A stretch of DNA of 64,000 nucleotides from Cohaesibacter haloalkalitolerans (GCF_003574655.1 NZ_QNUM01000011.1:16786-80785), one strand, 5' to 3'. Counted from the first letter of the stretch, positions 26,160-35,707 are shown. Translations and numbers: made by a program. The notes: generated from the sequence alone by a model not told the origin.

Positions 26160-27077
26160 TTATGGACTTCCTATATCGTAATGTGACCGCAAGCGCGGTT
26201 GAAATTTTATCACGTAGGTAGATGGGATCGTTGCCTCGCAGAGAAAAACAGAAAACGCGAAATTTATTGGCCACCACGGCAAACGCCATACTGGGTGAAA
26301 CCGACGATCTCAGGTTAAAATCAAGTCTCGGTTTTGTATGTCTCAACAAGTATGATTATCGTCTAATTATTGTGTGCGGCAGGTTGTCGCGTACACCAAA
26401 GAACAATCAGCGGCGGCCAGCAGAATCGAGCGATTGTGCACGCAGTGTTGGTTAGGTCGCCCCTAAGCTTGGCAATGCTCGTTCGACGGGTGAGGGGCAA
26501 TCGGAAACTGGGAGTGGTCTTGTGATTTGACGTTACCAAGTTGCAGAAATTTGCTCGGTGTTACGCAGGGAAGACTCCCTCAACTGTATAAATGGTTTCA
26601 AACTTAAAAATGAAAAATGCTGCAAATTTTTGCCACCTGCTTAGATTTCAGCGATTGGTATAGCAGTATGCCGCACTATTTTTGCTGCCTCGCGTTACGA
26701 GCGTTGGTCCTCTGGCAGCTGTTTGAGTTTATTGCTTTCAGTAAAACGCCAGACTTTAACTTCCGCCCGTCATGGAGGACGATAGTTAAAGCTCCGCGAG
26801 TTTAAATTGCATCCGTCAGCATCTAGAAGACGAGTGCTTTCCTGCAACAATATCACAAATTGTTACAATATATTTCAGGACTGATAGCATGGATGTCGCC
26901 AGAAGAGGCTCCTTATCCTGCAGCTTTTTCCAGAGTGCGGTGTTGAGGGTGAGAGTCTGATACCCAAATCTGGCAATACAAACCGCAAAGCAATTTTTCG
27001 GTCTTGAATTTCAGACCTATGTCCTCAGCACGACGATAAACGCTCTCGTTTTAAGAGCCTACACTGAGGAAAGAACA
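26160..27077. other. Long intergenic region of about 900 bases before the recombinase operon
   Basis: No gene with support was seen. The left part holds the promoter region of the RepB-like gene. An 11-base palindrome ATTGTTACAAT lies at 26859-26869 within an AT-rich stretch, and a GAGGAAAG ribosome-binding site precedes 27078. The size and the absence of genes suggest recombination sites or regulatory sequence for the recombinase operon. Confidence 0.4.
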
Positions 27078-27344
27078 ATGTTTACAGACAAATATAACTT
27101 GCGTGATGTGCTGCTGTACAATCAAATGCTGATCAAACAAACCCCAACCAGAAGCATCTATAAAAATGAGCGCGCTGCCTTGAATAAGGCACCGAAGTAT
27201 TTCGACGCACCACTTGAGGATATTCCTGCTGACATCACCTTCATCGAGACCAAACTCGGTCGTGGTCCTGTTAGGTGCTGTCCGCCCCAAGCCCCCGAAA
27301 TTAGCAGTTTCAAGGATGTTCGCAAAAACCTTAAGGGTCTGTGA
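27078..27344 (+). CDS. Small 88-aa protein leading a recombinase operon
   Basis: The ATG at 27078 follows GAGGAAAG at good spacing. The protein is basic, with no membrane segment, and ends KDVRKNLKGL. Its stop overlaps the start of the first recombinase (27341) by four bases, so the two are coupled. I do not recognise the family. A role as a directionality factor, or as an extra DNA-binding subunit of the recombinases, would fit the gene order but is not shown. Confidence 0.65.
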   Translation: MFTDKYNLRDVLLYNQMLIKQTPTRSIYKNERAALNKAPKYFDAPLEDIPADITFIETKLGRGPVRCCPPQAPEISSFKDVRKNLKGL

Positions 27345-28945
27345 AACGCTTTCTCGATTATAAGAATCCGAATGCTATCACCAAAGAAAGCATGTTGCCG
27401 GATGGCAAATTTATTGTCGATTACGTTCAGAAAAATGGAGGTGTTACAAAGTTACCAGATGGGTCTCCCGGAAAAAAGTTGCCCCCCCACTTGCATTTCT
27501 CTATTGGCGCACTCGCTCGGGCTGCATGTGCGGCAGGATATTCCATCGCTGAACTTGATGGAGAAAAGATACAAGAACTGATTGATAGTCTTAAGGGTTC
27601 TGCCAAACGGAGTGCAAAACTGGGTGTCTTGCGTCTTAACGAACTGATCAACCGCAGAGGCGAATTTCCTGAAATCGATATTTTTTTGCCTGCCCAGCCT
27701 TTGGTCATTGCAAAGCGGTGCGTTAAGCCTTCCGATAAATATGCCCGATCATCCAAGGAACCCTGCGCTCAGTTGTTGTGGGATGACATACAAGCATTTG
27801 CCACGAAACGCCGTGGAGTAGATGAAAATGGAGATCCTATCCCTCCTGAAGAATCCGAATTCGGCCTGGTGACTGAGAAAAAGTATGGAGATATCGTCAA
27901 GCAAGCCATCAACACTTTGGTCTTAGAAGGCTATCTGACCGGCGAAGAAACACTCAGACTTCGCGACATTTGTAGTGAAACAATGATCAAAGCTTTTGCC
28001 AAGGGGTGGCAGCGCAGAATTCAATCCGGCGAAGTCAGCAATGATGCCGACTATTATTACAATATGATCAGTAAAATGAGGTTCATCGCCGAAGTTATGG
28101 GAGCGGGAAAAAAGGAGCTGAAGCGCATTCAGAAGATCGTTGACAAGATTAACGGTAAACGCAAATACAAGAAAAGAGGCAGCAAAATGTCTCCGGTACG
28201 GAAACAGTTCGTGCGCGACTTTTCCAGAGACTATTACTATCAGAACAAACTTTTTGGGTCGCCAGAAGAGTTGCAAAAACGGGCGCAAAAGGTGCTCGAC
28301 AATTGGGATCGATCCAAGACGAATGAGCGTATGCTTGCCATCAAGATGGGAATAGCAGCGTGCATCAATGCGATCCTGTACAGGGCCTCTCCGATCCGGC
28401 GTAAAAATCTCAATGACTTGCGTTTCCGGGGAGAGAACGCAACCCTCATTTTCAATGACCGGAATGATCTCTATATTTTTCTTTCTGAGGACATGGTTAA
28501 AAATGGCCGCTCAATCGAACACGAGGCCGATAAAGATGCCTTCCCGATTGTGAAGTGGTTTATTGACGAGGTGCGTCCCAAGTGGATCCATAGTCATCCT
28601 TACGGCAGTAAGCTCGTTGATAGTGATTATCTGTTTCCTTCAAAGCGAGCGGATCGCCCTTTGGAAGTGGAAACAATGGCCGACCACTACTATCAGGCTA
28701 TTGGCCAGCTCGGCTTGTCAGGGCTCACCTTTCATTTAGCACGTCACATCAGTGTTTTCCTCATTCTGGCAGAAAACCCCAATGCTTGGTCTGAAGCCTG
28801 CGAAATTCTCGGCGATACGCTCTCATCTGTTCGAGACTTTTATGCATGGATGGACGATGAACGGACGCACAAGCAAGGTCGGATCTATCTCCAGAACTCG
28901 GTTAAAAATGCTCGCAAATATAAAGAGGGACAGAGAAATGCCTGA
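27341..28945 (+). CDS. Divergent tyrosine recombinase, first of a pair
   Basis: The start codon at 27341 is a GTG overlapping the upstream TGA. The 534-residue protein shows the tyrosine-recombinase catalytic pattern: Arg in SPIRRKNLNDLRF (about 352), the H-x-x-R box in FHLARH (about 464-467), and a candidate nucleophile Tyr in DFYAWMDDER (about 500). The first 250 residues form an unusually long, unassigned N-terminal region. Its stop overlaps the next recombinase's start by eight bases (ATGCCTGA). The tandem of two dissimilar large recombinases with a small leader gene resembles multi-recombinase modules such as Tn554-type TnpABC or RIT elements, but matches neither exactly. Confidence 0.75.
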   Translation: MKRFLDYKNPNAITKESMLPDGKFIVDYVQKNGGVTKLPDGSPGKKLPPHLHFSIGALARAACAAGYSIAELDGEKIQELIDSLKGSAKRSAKLGVLRLNELINRRGEFPEIDIFLPAQPLVIAKRCVKPSDKYARSSKEPCAQLLWDDIQAFATKRRGVDENGDPIPPEESEFGLVTEKKYGDIVKQAINTLVLEGYLTGEETLRLRDICSETMIKAFAKGWQRRIQSGEVSNDADYYYNMISKMRFIAEVMGAGKKELKRIQKIVDKINGKRKYKKRGSKMSPVRKQFVRDFSRDYYYQNKLFGSPEELQKRAQKVLDNWDRSKTNERMLAIKMGIAACINAILYRASPIRRKNLNDLRFRGENATLIFNDRNDLYIFLSEDMVKNGRSIEHEADKDAFPIVKWFIDEVRPKWIHSHPYGSKLVDSDYLFPSKRADRPLEVETMADHYYQAIGQLGLSGLTFHLARHISVFLILAENPNAWSEACEILGDTLSSVRDFYAWMDDERTHKQGRIYLQNSVKNARKYKEGQRNA

Positions 28946-30296
28946 TCCGTCTTTGTCTGACAGTGACATGAAGCGGTATAACGATTGGAAATCCTATTTG
29001 CGATCCAATGGCATTTCGATACCTCAGAAGGAGCATTTTACCAATTACGCCAGCTTGCCAACACTCTGTCGGTTGCGCCCCGTCCTCGCTGTTCTTGAGC
29101 CGGAAACTATTGGCCCTATGCGCGTCGCAATATCGGAGCTGGCAGCCGAGAAAAACGCCAAGAGAGCGAGCCGCGCAAAAGGCGGCAAAAAAGGCGTAGC
29201 CCGCCAGGTGTCGGTCGAAAAGGCAGAACTACCATCCGACTGGCAAGCTACCATTGCTCGTTTATATAGTGAGTGCGAAAACCAAAGTGGCGACTGGATT
29301 GATTTTGATTCAGAGTCCGAACTCTCGACATTGCCTTGGTCAACAGTGCGTGATGCCGAATACGTGCTGTGCATGATTGCTAAAGCCTGCATTAACCGGA
29401 ACAAGAAGGTGTCACTGAAATCAGAAACTGTTGCCTACTGGATAAAAGATGCCAGAGATCGCGGATGTGGCGCACGAGGCCTTTCATGCCAGATCGGCAA
29501 GCTACGGAGCTTCGTATTGCACTATCAAGGACAAAAATCCAAGCTTGCCAAAAAGCTGTCACGACTGCGAAAGCACTACAACCGTCTTGCCGCTAAAGAA
29601 CCAAAACGAAAAGCGCGCTTTTTGTTGACCAACCCTAACGATATCGGAAAAGTTTTGTTGCGAGCAGAGGAATTGCTCGATGAAGCACGGAGCGCTCCTC
29701 TTGGTTTTTTTCATCGCATCAAACTATTCTTGGATGCGGCAGCCTTGGCCTTGTCAATTGTTGCTCCGCTACGCATTAGTGACCTGCACAGATTGGAAGT
29801 CGGTGTGCATTTAATCCGTCATAATGACGGTTGGGAGATGAACATCGAAACGCAAAAAACGGGTGGCGAATATCATCGTAGCCTGTTGTATCCAGAAATC
29901 ACCCCGTTTCTGGATGCGCTCGTCATGGAAGATGCTCCTGGCAGACACATCGAAGCAGGTTATACCGCCAGAATCGGAACACCGATCTTCTCGAGAGATA
30001 ATGGCCGAACCGGTTTATCGGGAGACTGGATTTCCGACGTCTGGTTCGAATATTTTGGCTGTGGAGCTCATATCTCAAGAACACTTTGGCACGAAGAAGT
30101 GCACGATGAAAACAGCTCAAAGACCTATATTGCTCTTGAATTGTGTGGACAGAAAGACCCTAAAACTGCAAACCAATATCTTGTGCGGGACATGCGAAAG
30201 AGAAACTTTCAGAAAGGCAAGCAATTACGGTCCAATTATCGAAAGCGAGTTCAGGCAACTTCCATCGTTTTCACCGTGCCACCGAACAAAGACTAA
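28938..30296 (+). CDS. Divergent tyrosine recombinase, second of a pair
   Basis: I chose the ATG at 28938 because GAGGGA precedes it by seven bases and it overlaps the upstream stop; a longer frame begins at 28752 within the other gene. The 452-residue protein has Arg in APLRISDLHRLEVG (about 278), H-x-x-R in AHISRTLWHE (about 377-380), and a candidate nucleophile Tyr in ANQYLVRD (about 413). The third-box histidine that usually precedes the Tyr (LGH) reads CGQ here, a departure from the usual site. It ends four bases into a convergent HTH gene. Its activity may depend on the partner recombinase. Confidence 0.72.
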   Translation: MPDPSLSDSDMKRYNDWKSYLRSNGISIPQKEHFTNYASLPTLCRLRPVLAVLEPETIGPMRVAISELAAEKNAKRASRAKGGKKGVARQVSVEKAELPSDWQATIARLYSECENQSGDWIDFDSESELSTLPWSTVRDAEYVLCMIAKACINRNKKVSLKSETVAYWIKDARDRGCGARGLSCQIGKLRSFVLHYQGQKSKLAKKLSRLRKHYNRLAAKEPKRKARFLLTNPNDIGKVLLRAEELLDEARSAPLGFFHRIKLFLDAAALALSIVAPLRISDLHRLEVGVHLIRHNDGWEMNIETQKTGGEYHRSLLYPEITPFLDALVMEDAPGRHIEAGYTARIGTPIFSRDNGRTGLSGDWISDVWFEYFGCGAHISRTLWHEEVHDENSSKTYIALELCGQKDPKTANQYLVRDMRKRNFQKGKQLRSNYRKRVQATSIVFTVPPNKD

Positions 30297-30691
30297 GGCA
30301 GCAAATGCATGATTTCGATGGCTCTGAACCTGTAATCCGCTATTGGAAGATCGACAGATGGGATTTCACCGATTTCGGCTAGGCGACGGATGGAGCGTTC
30401 CGAGCGCCCAAATATATTGGGGTCGGCAAGATCCGCCGACTTCAACATGGGTTCTTTCATCGCCCGCCAGTTCTTTTCCGCGACAATGCTGTAACCTTCA
30501 GCAGCCCAAATGTCGGCCCATCTATATCGCTTTGGTTTCCCATGCACCTGTTGAAGACCATAGCGACTTTCATGGTCATTACAGATTTTGTCTGCAACTG
30601 GTCGGCTTACATTCCAATATCTTGCCAGGTCTGAAATCTTTGCCAGACCCGGATCTTGATTGGTGCTTATGTTTGCTGTGCTTTTCCTCAT
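30293..30691 (-). CDS. Small HTH protein convergent to the recombinase pair
   Basis: The 132-residue protein from the ATG at 30691 (MRKSTANISTNQDPG; an earlier ATG would add 11 residues) has a helix-turn-helix-like N-terminus (ISDLARYWNVSRPVADKICN) and a second similar segment near the end (FGRSERSIRRLAEIGEIPSV), which looks like an excisionase or MerR-type winged helix. Its stop overlaps the recombinase stop on the other strand by two to three bases. It probably regulates or directs the recombinases; no close family is recognised. Confidence 0.65.
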   Translation of the reverse strand: MRKSTANISTNQDPGLAKISDLARYWNVSRPVADKICNDHESRYGLQQVHGKPKRYRWADIWAAEGYSIVAEKNWRAMKEPMLKSADLADPNIFGRSERSIRRLAEIGEIPSVDLPIADYRFRAIEIMHLLP

Positions 30692-31286
30692 ACAAGCCAA
30701 ATAGGGCCAAACTCTTAAACACAAAAATAATAATAAATATTGTTGATCATAGGAGCAGAATTGACCTTATCGCGATTGGCCTGTCTGCTAGTCATACGGT
30801 AATTTTTACCATTAACTCTATGGCAGGAACCCAAGGTTCGGAGGAAATATTCAAGAGAAGAAGATAACAATGAAAGCCAATGAAATGATGAATATCCACC
30901 AAAACGCATATGCCGAAAATCACCCACTTTGCGGCCAAAATTTACGCTTCTGCGAAAATTCATACATACACACGCTGGTGGACATGGCTTGAGTACAGGT
31001 GAGTGTATAGGTGATCTGACCGCAGATGCATAGCTCTGTCCGTTTAGCTATAAATATGCGGCCAAAATGAGTGATCGAACCAGATAAGAGCGTGTCAATT
31101 GCAACCAAATATGGGCTCAGGTTGAGGCAGGTTTCGATCATGGTGGCAACGATCTTATTTTGCGGCTTTCAATAGTTTTTGCAATCGAAATTCAGAGAGG
31201 CACGGCAGCGGGGAGACGCCGCGCCTATCTGACTTATAATATAAAGTGAGGCTGGTGTCTGTTTTCTACAATGGAGAAATATAGAC
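30692..31286. other. Intergenic between the HTH gene and the PemK-like genes
   Basis: It is AT-rich near 30725 (likely promoter of the HTH gene). TGCGGCCAAAA occurs twice (about 30929 and 31057). An ATGGAGAAATAG stretch near 31271 places a ribosome-binding site before the PemK-like gene. No gene was seen. Confidence 0.4.
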
Positions 31287-31781
31287 ATGACCGATTCCAT
31301 CATCCAATCTCCCGCCAACTGGCTGAACGACCTTAAGCGGGGCGACGTTGTCCAATTTGCTGCTGTCTCGCCAACGAGATCAGAGCAGTTCAACGCATTT
31401 GTCATAATCGACCTTTATTCCACCGAGTCCCAGACACTGCTGATGATGGGGCACGGCAGAGATATCGATCCTGCATCAAACAAGGCGTTGGAAATTCCTG
31501 TCATCGAAGCGGAGAGCCTGCGGATGGCCGGACTCAAAAAGCCACTGTCCTTTTCACTCAATTACATCCGTACAGTTTCAATCCCTCATGATGAAACGGG
31601 CTTTCCTGCTATTGCCTCCCCTGTGATCGGTCGATTGGCTGACATAGATCTGCTTCGCATGCAATTCATCCGCAAACCCGATCGCATCCGGGAAGACCGA
31701 CTTCATCTTCTTGATGCCCTTCACTACTGGACGCATCGGGACACGGAAGGATCTGGTTCGGTAGCCAGTGAGAGCTTCTGA
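31287..31781 (+). CDS. PemK/MazF-like fold protein, copy 1
   Basis: The 164-residue protein begins with NWLNDLKRGDVVQFAAV, the first strand pattern of PemK/MazF-like SH3 folds, and then a segment with EAESLRMAGLKKPLSF and SPVIGRL. The same pattern in the same order occurs in 32025-32516 (NWQDNLSWGDVVMFRF, IAAAGLNGPTRF, TPVLGSL), so the two are diverged paralogues. MazF-type toxins cut RNA; the conserved MazF catalytic Arg and Thr are not clear here. No antitoxin gene is adjacent. It could be an atypical toxin or a fold-sharing accessory of mobile elements. Confidence 0.55.
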   Translation: MTDSIIQSPANWLNDLKRGDVVQFAAVSPTRSEQFNAFVIIDLYSTESQTLLMMGHGRDIDPASNKALEIPVIEAESLRMAGLKKPLSFSLNYIRTVSIPHDETGFPAIASPVIGRLADIDLLRMQFIRKPDRIREDRLHLLDALHYWTHRDTEGSGSVASESF

Positions 31782-32024
31782 TGGTCTCAAAAAGCAAATT
31801 GGAGAATGGGGCCAACCCCATTCCCTCATGATTTCAGTTCGACGTTCATCGGTAGCATTGATCAGTCCTAACTCACGTCAGGAAGCAGTGAAGGCAAAAG
31901 GAAAATTCTGAGAGGAATCGAGATCACTTGTGGCAGCCTTGGTGACGCCGCGCATGATCCGATCCTCTTGGGAAAGGGCAAAGAAAGGCGTCAGAGAATA
32001 TCCAAACAACGAATGGAGTAACTG

Positions 32025-32516
32025 ATGCTCATCAAGGTCAAGCCCGATCAACGATCAACCAAGTCTAACTGGCAAGATAACCTGAGCTGGGGCGACGTTG
32101 TCATGTTTCGATTCCCGTCAGAGGAGGGTTGTCAAACGCGACCGCCCAAGGCCCGCCCCTGCGTGGTGCATGATGTCCGGGATATCGCCGGCATAAGACT
32201 GGTCACCCTAATTCGCGGCTCTAAGACATCAAGCCAATCTGAGGATGGTTATGAGACGCTCGTCGTGCATCCGATTGCCATTGCTGCGGCAGGTCTGAAC
32301 GGCCCAACACGATTTGACAGCCGCAAAAGGATTACGGTCTCTGTTGACCATGACTGGTTTGTTTGCGGGTCGGCCAAGACACCTGTCCTTGGGAGTTTGA
32401 CTGGCAAAACAAGACGCCGGTTCAATTCTGTTCGGGCGGTCGTTGATGCCCTGATCGATTTGGCTGTCAGTCGTCGAGCTCAAGTAACGAAGCAGCAGTC
32501 TTCTCCTCTGTATTGA
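32025..32516 (+). CDS. PemK/MazF-like fold protein, copy 2
   Basis: This 163-residue paralogue of the previous gene is closer to known PemK-like proteins: SWGDVVMFRFPSEEG, then KARPCVVHDVRD, matching the usual RPxxV strand, and LVTLIRGSKTS. The C-terminal 60 residues are basic and contain TGKTRRRFNSV. No antitoxin is visible between or beside the twins, which are separated by 243 bases. If either is a toxin, the other or the nearby HTH protein might control it. The fold assignment is moderately sure, the function is not. Confidence 0.6.
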   Translation: MLIKVKPDQRSTKSNWQDNLSWGDVVMFRFPSEEGCQTRPPKARPCVVHDVRDIAGIRLVTLIRGSKTSSQSEDGYETLVVHPIAIAAAGLNGPTRFDSRKRITVSVDHDWFVCGSAKTPVLGSLTGKTRRRFNSVRAVVDALIDLAVSRRAQVTKQQSSPLY

Positions 32517-32785
32517 TCATGCCGTCGATTTCGCCCGGACTGGCCAGCGTCTGACCGGGCAGAAATCACGAGAATTGGCAAAACCATGTTTTCTGCCTTC
32601 AAAAATTCCCGCTTTTTCAGTCAGAAATTTGACTTCATCAAAGAACATCGAACCGCATCGGTTCGTAAAATTACCTCATGAAATTAATTTTCCTTTTAAT
32701 TTCATAAGGTTACCTCTGTTTCGTAAAATTTTCATTTTGATCCGGATTTTTTCGAACTCAGCTGAATTCCAGATGCTTTGAAAAA

Positions 32786-33127
32786 TTGAATGGGATGGTG
32801 TCCGTGGAAATGGCTGAGGAAATTCAAACGCTCCCAAATTATATCACGCTGGCAACCGCCGCAAAGTTGCTGGGTCGCAAAACCCAGACACTTCGCAATG
32901 AGCGGGATAAGGGCAATCTGGTTTGCTACCGGATGGGAGGCGTGGACTACACCACCTATCAGAACATAAAGGACATGTTTGAACTATGCCGCGTAGAGCC
33001 AAACCCCCGCGCCTCTTTCTCCGGGAGAGACAAGGTCGTTCGCCGGTCTATGTCATCCTCGACCGAGGCAACGAGACAAGCACGGGCTACGGCCCTGAAT
33101 GCAGCGAAGAAGCTGAAAAGTTCTTGA
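32786..33127 (+). CDS. HTH/excisionase-like protein overlapping the integrase gene
   Basis: Residues 15-70 of this 113-residue protein form a MerR/excisionase-like winged helix (LPNYITLATAAKLLGRKTQT, then RNERDKGNLVCYRMGGVDYT). The C-terminal tail is basic and rich in Ser, Arg and Lys. It starts at 32786 or an internal ATG (32810); the frame runs 142 bases past the integrase start in another frame, an unusually long overlap. It is probably the recombination directionality factor or the regulator of the integrase, which is the usual place for such a gene. Confidence 0.72.
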   Translation: MNGMVSVEMAEEIQTLPNYITLATAAKLLGRKTQTLRNERDKGNLVCYRMGGVDYTTYQNIKDMFELCRVEPNPRASFSGRDKVVRRSMSSSTEATRQARATALNAAKKLKSS

Positions 33128-34044
33128 GTGACTATCTCGCGTCCAAATGGTCGACGCGAGATCTGGTCTCTCCCTCCAATATGGCTGTGGCCGATGTTCT
33201 GACCGCCTATGCAATTGAACATGCGCCGAGCACGGCCGACCCAGCAAGGGTGGGATATGCCATTGATGCGCTGATGAGCTTTTGGGGCGAAAAGACCGTT
33301 GCAGAGGTCAAGAAAAACAATTGTCGCAGATATGCTGAAGAGCGTGGTGTTGCTGATGGGACAATTCGGCGGGAGTTGGGCGTTCTTCGCGCTGCTCTGA
33401 ATTATTGTGAGCACGAGGAATATCTCCTCAAGGCTCCAGTTGTCCATCTGCCTGAAAAGCCTTCTGGCCGCGATCGCTGGTTGACCCGAGAGGAAGTCGC
33501 CAAACTCTTGAGAGTGGCGCGCAAAAATCCTGAGACTAGGCACATTGCAAAATTCATTCTGGTTGCGGTCTATACCGGTACACGAAAAAGCGCCATTCTC
33601 AATCTCGGTTGGGAAAAATCTGACTTTGCGGGTCATATCGATATCGAGAACGGGATTCTTTATCGTGCTGGTGCGAAGGAAAGGCGAACCGACAAGGAAC
33701 GCACGCCGGCCCGCTTGCCTCGACAGCTTCTCTTGCACGCTCGACTTTGGCGCAAGAACAATCCGATCTGTGTAATTGCCTATCGCGGTGAGAAGGTCAA
33801 GGACATCAAGACAGGCTGGGGGCGGGTTTGCCGCGATGCCGCGATCATGGGAGTCAATCGGCACACCTTGAAACATACGGCTATCACATGGGCTATGCAG
33901 AACTGCGCAACGCCTGCCGATGCAGCAAGCTTCTTTGCCACCTCCATCCGGACAATCGAGGAAACCTACCTCCATCATCATCCTGATTTTCAGGATTCGG
34001 CTGTCAGTGCAATGGAAGGGAATAACAAGAAGCCCAGGAAATAG
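32986..34044 (+). CDS. Site-specific tyrosine integrase of the tRNA-Arg island
   Basis: The 352-residue integrase has an N-terminal arm-binding segment, a core-binding segment (about 60-160) and a catalytic domain with Arg in TGTRKSAILNL (about 202), a box II that reads HTLKHT (about 292, Lys where most enzymes have Arg), and nucleophile Tyr in IEETYLHHHPD (about 327). It ends 97 bases from the tRNA-Arg gene it should target, the standard position. The HTLK variant occurs in some integrases, so this need not mean inactivity. It should recombine the 18-bp core at 2803 and 34171 with help from the adjacent excisionase-like protein. Confidence 0.9.
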   Translation: MPRRAKPPRLFLRERQGRSPVYVILDRGNETSTGYGPECSEEAEKFLSDYLASKWSTRDLVSPSNMAVADVLTAYAIEHAPSTADPARVGYAIDALMSFWGEKTVAEVKKNNCRRYAEERGVADGTIRRELGVLRAALNYCEHEEYLLKAPVVHLPEKPSGRDRWLTREEVAKLLRVARKNPETRHIAKFILVAVYTGTRKSAILNLGWEKSDFAGHIDIENGILYRAGAKERRTDKERTPARLPRQLLLHARLWRKNNPICVIAYRGEKVKDIKTGWGRVCRDAAIMGVNRHTLKHTAITWAMQNCATPADAASFFATSIRTIEETYLHHHPDFQDSAVSAMEGNNKKPRK

Positions 34045-34060
34045 CGTGTCGCCCCGGCGA

Positions 34061-34085
34061 TTTCATGGGCCATTTCATGGGCGCA
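34061..34085. repeat. Putative integrase arm-type site, right end
   Basis: TTTCATGGGC is followed within two bases by TTTCATGGGCGC, nearly identical to 2901-2925 at the left end. It lies about 87 bases inside the right core. Confidence 0.6.
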
Positions 34086-34140
34086 ATCGAGGTGCTCCAG
34101 AATTCTCTTTCCCTAAGATGCTGTATTTGCTGGGGAAATT

Positions 34141-34217
<77 letters not shown>

Positions 34218-34501
34218 TTGATGCTTTGGCTGCGAGTGGGATCAAATGCAAAAATCTTGCGGTTTATTTGATCGATTGCCGCGTGGCAATCTCGAGACAA
34301 GCACGATATATGACGGCCTTCTTAGCTTATGCATCGGGTTGGTGCAATCGAAAAGCACAGGCATTTGACGTCCTTGTGTATATTGAAGACACCATCGGGT
34401 GGGCTGGGCACAAACACCGCCTGACAGACGCCATAGGACGCGGGCTGCCTGATACCGAACGCCGAGGACTGACAGGTCTGGTGTCCACTTGCTGAGAAAC
34501 A
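34218..34501. other. Intergenic right flank of the island
   Basis: No supported gene was seen. It should hold the promoter of tRNA-Arg, reading left. Confidence 0.5.
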
Positions 34502-34529
34502 AAAAGCCCCGGCGAGATCCGGGGCTTTT
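34502..34529. terminator. Bidirectional intrinsic terminator after the chemotaxis gene
   Basis: AAAAGCCCCGG pairs perfectly with CCGGGGCTTTT around a six-base loop (11-bp stem), with a U-run in either direction. It lies 24 bases after the stop of the minus-strand MCP gene. Confidence 0.88.
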
Positions 34530-34552
34530 GCTGATATGTTTGCGGTGAGATC

Positions 34553-35707
34553 TCAGATGACCTTGCGCACCTCGTGCAGGAAGCTGTCGATACCGCTTTT
34601 CAGTTTCTCACCATTGAGGGCCAGCTCTTGTGATGCCGAGTGAACGTCCTGGGCTGCGTGGGAGGCCTCTACAATGCTGTTGCTGACAGAGGCGATGTTG
34701 TCGCTGACCTTGGTGCTGCCCATGGAGGCTTCTTCGATGCTGCGGGCAATTTCGTTGGAAGCCGCACTTTGTTCCTCGACCGCGGCTGCGATGGCAACGG
34801 CAATTTCCTTGGTGTTGGCTACCGTGCGTTCGATGCCGTCGAAGGAACTGACGGCATTCTGGCTGGCTGCCTGAATGCGGGCGATCTGCTGGCCGATGTC
34901 GTTGGTTGCCTTTGTGGTCTGCGTGGCGAGCGCCTTGACCTCATTGGCCACCACGGCAAAGCCCTTGCCTGCCTCTCCGGCTCTGGCGGCCTCAATGGTG
35001 GCGTTGAGCGCCAGAAGGTTGGTCTGGTCGGCGATGTCGGCGATGAGCGACATGACAGCGCCAATGCTGTCGGCGGCGAGCGACAGGCCCTTGAGGTCCT
35101 CACTGGTCTGGCGCACTTCGTTGACGGCAGTCTGGCTGTGCTCGGCGGAGCGCATGACCTGTTGATTGATCTCGCTGATGGAATTGGTCAGCTGTTCGGT
35201 TGCAGAGGCAACGGCACTGACGTTGTTCGAGGTCTGCTCGGAGGCGCGCTGTACGATGCCTGCCTGATTGCTGGTGTCGGTTGCGATCTGGCCCATCGAT
35301 CCGGCAGAAGCTTCGAGTTCGACCGCGGCGGCGGCTACGATCTGAACGATGCTGCTCATCTGGTCTTCAAAGTCCTGAACGGCCTTGGAGAAAGAGCTTA
35401 CCTTGTTCGACATGACATCCATGGCGTCATTCACCGTGCGACTGGCAACGGCGAAGCTGCCGCTCATGCCCGTTTCGGAAATGCGTCGGTAATATTTGTT
35501 GCGGGCAACATATTGCAATGACGCGCTCGACTCCCGCAGATAGGCGTCTGATCGGTCGATCAGGTCGTTGATGGCGTGGAGCAGGCGGGCGGCGTCCCCC
35601 TTCTCGGTGATGTTGATGATGCGTTTTTCGAAATCGCCCCTGGCTGCGGCTTCGCAAACATCAATGGCTTTCTTGACGGCGGACTTATACTGGTTTTTCA
35701 GCATCAT
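34553..35707 (-). CDS. Soluble methyl-accepting chemotaxis protein
   Basis: The 384-residue protein has no membrane segment. Residues 60-130 form a long helical region, and the C-terminal 260 residues are an MCP signalling domain with the hairpin-tip motif [20 protein letters not shown] that contacts CheA/CheW. I chose the ATG at 35707 ([10 protein letters not shown]); the longer frame starts inside a heptamer repeat at 35767. The upstream gene on the same strand encodes a PAS sensor, so the two may together do the job of one Aer-type receptor, with the PAS part sensing redox or oxygen and this part signalling. The link is inferred from adjacency. Confidence 0.88.
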   Translation of the reverse strand: MMLKNQYKSAVKKAIDVCEAAARGDFEKRIINITEKGDAARLLHAINDLIDRSDAYLRESSASLQYVARNKYYRRISETGMSGSFAVASRTVNDAMDVMSNKVSSFSKAVQDFEDQMSSIVQIVAAAAVELEASAGSMGQIATDTSNQAGIVQRASEQTSNNVSAVASATEQLTNSISEINQQVMRSAEHSQTAVNEVRQTSEDLKGLSLAADSIGAVMSLIADIADQTNLLALNATIEAARAGEAGKGFAVVANEVKALATQTTKATNDIGQQIARIQAASQNAVSSFDGIERTVANTKEIAVAIAAAVEEQSAASNEIARSIEEASMGSTKVSDNIASVSNSIVEASHAAQDVHSASQELALNGEKLKSGIDSFLHEVRKVI

